Source of the DNA: Hirudinaria manillensis
Lineage: Eukaryota; Annelida; Clitellata; Hirudinida; Hirudinidae
NCBI GenBank assembly: GCA_034509925.1
Contig: CM067533.1
Coordinates: forward strand, 7,322,535 to 7,386,534
DNA length: 64,000 nt
Direction of reading: 5' to 3'
The notes below the pieces were generated by a model, which was not told where the DNA came from, did no database searches, and was given only the letters and a program-made list of their open reading frames with translations. This document shows, piece by piece, positions 59,819 to 64,000 of the stretch (position 1 is its first letter; every line of letters begins with the position of its first letter). The position numbers and the translations under genes were made by a program.

Positions 59819-62349
59819 TCAGTTGATGCAAGCCTCTAGGGCCTGATCTCTTTCCTCGATCAATTCGAGCTGAGTTGCTTCCATCTTCTGCTTGGCAAAG
59901 TTGTCCATGGTCAAGCCCTGGGCGATGGTGTAGGCACCACCAGGCTTGATGGACACAGGGAAGCTGAAGATGAGTCCCTTCTCCACGCCGTATGACCCAT
60001 CAGACGGGACACCCATAGACACCCATTTGCCCTAAAAATGCAGAAGTAAAGACTTGCTAAGGGCCCAAAATGGCTATTAATGGCTCTAGTAACTGTAGTA
60101 GCTTGTTAGGATGAATGGTCATAAGATTGAAAAGCAAAACTTAAAAAAAGTAAAAATAAGGGTAGGTTTGAAAAATAATCTAGTTATGATTCAATAGCAT
60201 GTAAACATTTCCAACTTTCTTTAAACTTTTTAAGGGTCTGCTTCTTTCGTAAGCTATCAAATTTCTTCATCATTCAAATCAGACATCAGATTAATTCCTC
60301 AACAAAAAAAATCACAAAGTATGTTTGCAACCAGCCAAACCAAATTAAAACAACCAGATATTGAAAAGTTACAGAAAGTGAATTTTTATTAACATGCACT
60401 AAATGCAGAATACCAAATTTAATTCACGAGCTCATTAAAATAATGGTCTTGAAAAACATAAGCCCAACAGGTATGCAATAAAAAGGTGAAGGTAGACAAA
60501 CCTCGCCTGTTCCAAACCACCAGTCGTGAAGGTGGTCACAGATGGCCTTGGCAGCAGACAAAGCACTCGATAATTTTCTGGCTGCAATCACCTCCGCTCC
60601 ACGCTTTTGGACTGTCTGCAAGTCAATCCAAATGTTAAAAAAGAGATTTTAAACGAAAATAGCGACATGAAACATTTATTTAAATTCATTAACCAAGAAA
60701 ATTATCTCAAATCAAAGAAACGTTCAAGGTGCAAGGTTCAAGCTAGCATAAACTCCAAGCTTGAAAGTGTACATTTAAGTCAACTCACTGAAATGAATGC
60801 ACCCTTCAGCCATGCCTCGTCCTTCACGGCTGCCTCGACGGGCACCTTCTTGCCCTGATAGTGGGCGAATCCGTGCGCCACATCTGGGAATTGGGTGGAC
60901 GAGTGATTTCCCCAGATGATGACATTCTCGACTTCCTGAGCTGAAATTCCAAGTCGGCAAGCAACCTATAGCATTAAAGTAATGAAATTTCATAATTTTA
61001 AATGTTTAGATGTTGGCAAGACAAATGACAAAATTTAATTTAAACATTGTTTTCAAAGCAATTAAAAAAAAACAGAACTAATAAATTATTGGCATGTTTG
61101 ACTCAGCCTATCATCTGAGGCTTGCACTTCCTTAAGGCTTATCCATGAGCCATTTATTAATCTGTCTGCCATGCTTATTATTTGTTTACATGATTTGATT
61201 AATAAATCTACTCGAAAATTTAAAAAAAAAATAAAAGTTAACAAGCACAAATTTTACTTTAGGAATTTATTAATAAAATATTGAAAATATTCAGCTTTTC
61301 AATACATATTTTATTTTATCAAGTATTTATTTCACTTAAAGCTAATATTTATTATGCACTATAAGTGACATTTTAAACAGAAATACAGAAATTATTTGAG
61401 TCACTATTTGACAAAAATCAATTAAATCTAATTTAATTTATTATCTAATTTATTAGATGGGAATTTAGACTGTAAACATATGATAAGACTTTGGACTTTC
61501 AAGCTTACCTGGGATTGAGCTCTATTTTGGTCCAATCTTGTAAGACACGTAAAGTTTTCCGGTGCAATGCTTGGTGCATATTTCTTGCAAATAAATGCAT
61601 TTGTATTTGCAGGATTTCCAACCACCACAACCTACCAAAAAGTGTAAAGAAATTGCTTCGATTAGACAAAATTGAAATGATCATACAATTACAGTCTCCA
61701 GAATAATAAACAATCAACCTTGACATTCTTTTTGGCATGCTTGTCGATGGCTTCTCCCTGAGTTTTGAAAATCCTCACATTGGCCTTAAGAAGATCTTTC
61801 CTTTCCATTCCCTCCTTCCTGGGCATTGCTCCAACCAATATGGCGACATCTGCATCTTGGAAAGCCTCATTGGCATCAGCAGTTGGGATTATCTCTGAAG
61901 GGTACAAGACACAATGGCATTATGAATCACAAAATTGTGTTTTGAACATAAAGTACCTTTGAGCAGAGGAAATGCACAGTCAACCAGCTCCATCACTACA
62001 CCCTTAAGGGCACCCAACATGACTTCAATGTCAAGCAACACAAGGCTTATTGGCTGATTCGAAAATAATAATAAGGTTAAAAATTATTTATTTCAATATG
62101 TAACTAATAATCCTTTCTAAATTATCAATGCCCACCTGATTCGGGCCGAAGACATCTCCTCTGGCAACTGGATAAAACAGCGAATAAGCTATCTGTCCAG
62201 CAGCTCCAGTGATTACCACTTTTAGAGGTTTTTGCAAATCACCCTAAAAGAACAACCGAAACATTAGAGAAGCTACGACGAATCACTATCAAAGGATTAA
62301 AGCATTCCATATTGTTAAAGCAAATAAATCGTTAAACAGGCGCCACCAT
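59819..62349 (-). CDS. MDH1: Cytosolic malate dehydrogenase
   Basis: MDH1 interconverts malate and oxaloacetate with NAD(H) in the cytosol. Exons include 62136-62243, 61957-62053, then about 61730-61898, 61510-61632, 60788-60966, 60503-60617 and 59819-60032. The family order is intact: [20 protein letters not shown] (NAD-binding Gly motif), [40 protein letters not shown] (substrate loop Arg), [26 protein letters not shown] (Asp-Arg relay), [16 protein letters not shown] (catalytic His), WWFGTGE, then [13 protein letters not shown], and it ends ALEACIN. Exon 2 begins [10 protein letters not shown] in phase 0 with no Met, so the start codon must be in an upstream exon. An ATG followed by GTGGCG at 62347-62349 would give MGDLQKPLK, but this donor is weak and the start is tentative. 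Confidence 0.92.
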
Positions 62350-63569
62350 AATTCCAAGATCAGCAGACGAACACCAGGACGTCAGGGAACAAAGGCGAAT
62401 TTAACGGGTTAACCAAGGTGAACTTTTAAGGTCGATCACACTTGGACGGGTTCACCGATAGAATGTTGTAATTAAAATTCTAAAGTTCATGGCTGAATAA
62501 CATTTAAAAGTTTTAAGCTGAAAGCGAAAATCTATAAAAAATATTACTACATTTTGATAGAGATTTGACAGATTGTATCACTCTGTGGTGTTTTAACATG
62601 CCCTCTTTTATTTATAAAATAACTATATGTAAACGAGATCATTTTTAATTTTTATTAATATTATATTAACGGTTAAATAATTACATTTTTGACTTCATCC
62701 TAATAAAATGCATCCTGATATAAATAACCTTAATTAGTCACGTATCCGCTGATATGCTGGCTTGATAGCCAGTCAGAAATCATTCAAAATATTTATAAGA
62801 ATATTAATACTGACAAATAAGCTAATTATCAGCATTCTTTCACGCGTCTTAATCCTAAGGTAGAGTTTTATTACTTAAATCATTTAAACTTTTAAAATGA
62901 TCATCAAAATCGTCAATTTTGACGCAGATGATACTGGACATGGTTTTTATAGTTGTTTAATTTGCACTCAGTCACTGGTGCAGTCTCTGACGAGCTTGTT
63001 AAATCGTCACGAAGTGTTTGTTAAGCAAATTAAACTTAATTCTTGCACAAATGGAGTTCTCTAGAAATACAAACAAACCTTTAACCTTCTATTCATAAGC
63101 TGTTTTGCTGCTGCTTTTTTCAATCACAAAAACTTTTGAGTACACTATTCACTGGATTGGTTATATAATAACTCCTTATATAAACCTTGACGTTCAGCAT
63201 TATTAGTCTGATGGTTATTGAAATTAAATAATATATGGCTTCGAGGCTCCTTTACAAAGCCTAATTAAGGTAATAATCGAATATATTTCTTAATTTACCT
63301 CTTTAAAATCGATAATATCATTCGCATTTTAGAAAGTAACTGGTATCATATCACTTAGTGTTGTGTGATGGATAATTAATTTATATTTTAATAAAAAAAT
63401 TGTTTCGAAATTTTATTACTATATTTTATTAACATCTAAACCTTCAATTTAAAATATAACAAATATAAAAATACTTTTAAATTTCTTTGGTTTCGAAGTT
63501 AATCAATCTTGCTTACTGCACTCTCAACGCTTTGGAAACCATATTCGATAATTTTCTTCGGTATTTGAA
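62350..63569. other. Divergent intergenic region, MDH1 (-) and RS-rich gene (+)
   Basis: About 1.2 kb. A 55-codon frame at 62897-63064 (+), starting MIIKIVNFDADDTGHGFYS, has no recognised relatives and is within chance length. No other feature supported. Confidence 0.45.
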
Positions 63570-64000
63570 ATGGGCAGACCTAGGGTAAATGCAGCTCTAA
63601 ATTAATGCGGAATTCATTTTTCTTCATTTTCCGAAACTTATTTTTGGATTATGCCTTTTTAGGGATCTTATTCTAGATCGAGATCTAACTCGGTCCATGA
63701 ACATGGCGACTCAATGAGTAAACATGGAGCTAAACGAAGGAGGTCCCATTCACGTACTCCATCTCGCTCTCCGTAAGTTTTTCGCTTTGCTTTAATCTTG
63801 TGGCGTCACTTTTGTGGCTAATGGAGAGTAGCGCAACTGAATTCAATTCACGGGTGAAATTCGCATCATACCCGAGTGGACTTATGAAGCTATGTGTTTA
63901 TTATTAAGACGTTGATAATTTTGAATAGCTGGCAGTCAAATTTTCCTCTATTTGTTTAGTTAATAAATTTGGTCAGGCCTAATTTCTTTTCTTACAACTA
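63570..64000 (+). CDS. N-terminal exons of an Arg/Ser-rich (SR-type) protein, partial at right edge
   Basis: Exon 63570-63584 (MGRPR) splices with GTAAAT/TTTTTAG to 63663-63772, which reads GSYSRSRSNSVHEHGDSMSK and then RRRSHSRTPSRSP before a GTAAGT donor. The RS dipeptides and SRTPSRSP repeats are typical of splicing regulators such as transformer-2 or other SR proteins. No RRM is reached before the window ends, so the family is not decided. Confidence 0.6.

Noticed and set aside
62897-63064. 55-codon frame starting MIIKIVNFDADD
   Set aside because: Short enough to be chance and without a recognisable motif; kept only as a note in the intergenic entry.

Overview
The window is a piece of a compact, AT-rich animal nuclear genome. 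The genes are eukaryotic (GT-AG introns, signal peptides, a KDEL tail, SR/RNA-binding proteins). Several families point to an animal with motile cilia and tyrosine-kinase/TRAF signalling: a tweety channel, a TRAF6-like E3 ligase, a SAM+SH2 adaptor of the SLP-76/BLNK type, DRC3, and the bifunctional enzyme FTCD. About fifteen genes lie in 64 kb. Most introns are roughly 50-400 bases, and many hold AAT/ATT or other simple repeats. I cannot name the phylum from the sequence alone; a small-genome invertebrate fits best.

Layout, left to right: tweety homolog (-, runs off the left edge to 2344); TMEM272-like membrane protein (+, 3916-5853); TRAF6-like E3 ligase (-, 6766-10224); dynein regulatory complex subunit DRC3 (-, 10710-14625 and probably further); protein disulfide isomerase with KDEL (-, 15966-18992); UBE2S ubiquitin-conjugating enzyme (+, 19952-21214); an unrecognised 3' gene fragment (-, about 22474-22850) and a transposase-like remnant (+, 22985-23374); HtrL/YibB-type glycosyltransferase (+, 23458-27011) whose single intron holds a 520-base octamer array; intronless PPIL4 cyclophilin (+, 27653-29305); PRRC1 (-, 29790-32237); FTCD (-, 33355-37679); a long many-exon acidic protein, tentatively EFCAB5-like (-, 38700-47783); an ankyrin-repeat scaffold with a charged, tyrosine-motif tail (-, 48859-53268, 5' end unresolved); the SLP-76/BLNK-like adaptor (+, 54813-59421); cytosolic malate dehydrogenase (-, 59819 to about 62349); and the first two exons of an RS-rich protein (+, from 63570, off the right edge).

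There is no operon and no single pathway. The most suggestive neighbourhood is 48.8-59.4 kb. There an ankyrin scaffold carrying Y-E-E-I, Y-E-T-V and Y-S-Q-V motifs sits head to head with an SH2 adaptor. The adaptor's linker is divided into very small exons that pair into frame-preserving cassettes. The second notable item is the octamer array in the glycosyltransferase intron, which places roughly sixty AATAAA hexamers in the sense direction. Exon joins were worked out by hand from splice signals, phase continuity and family resemblance; where a join did not close I say so.
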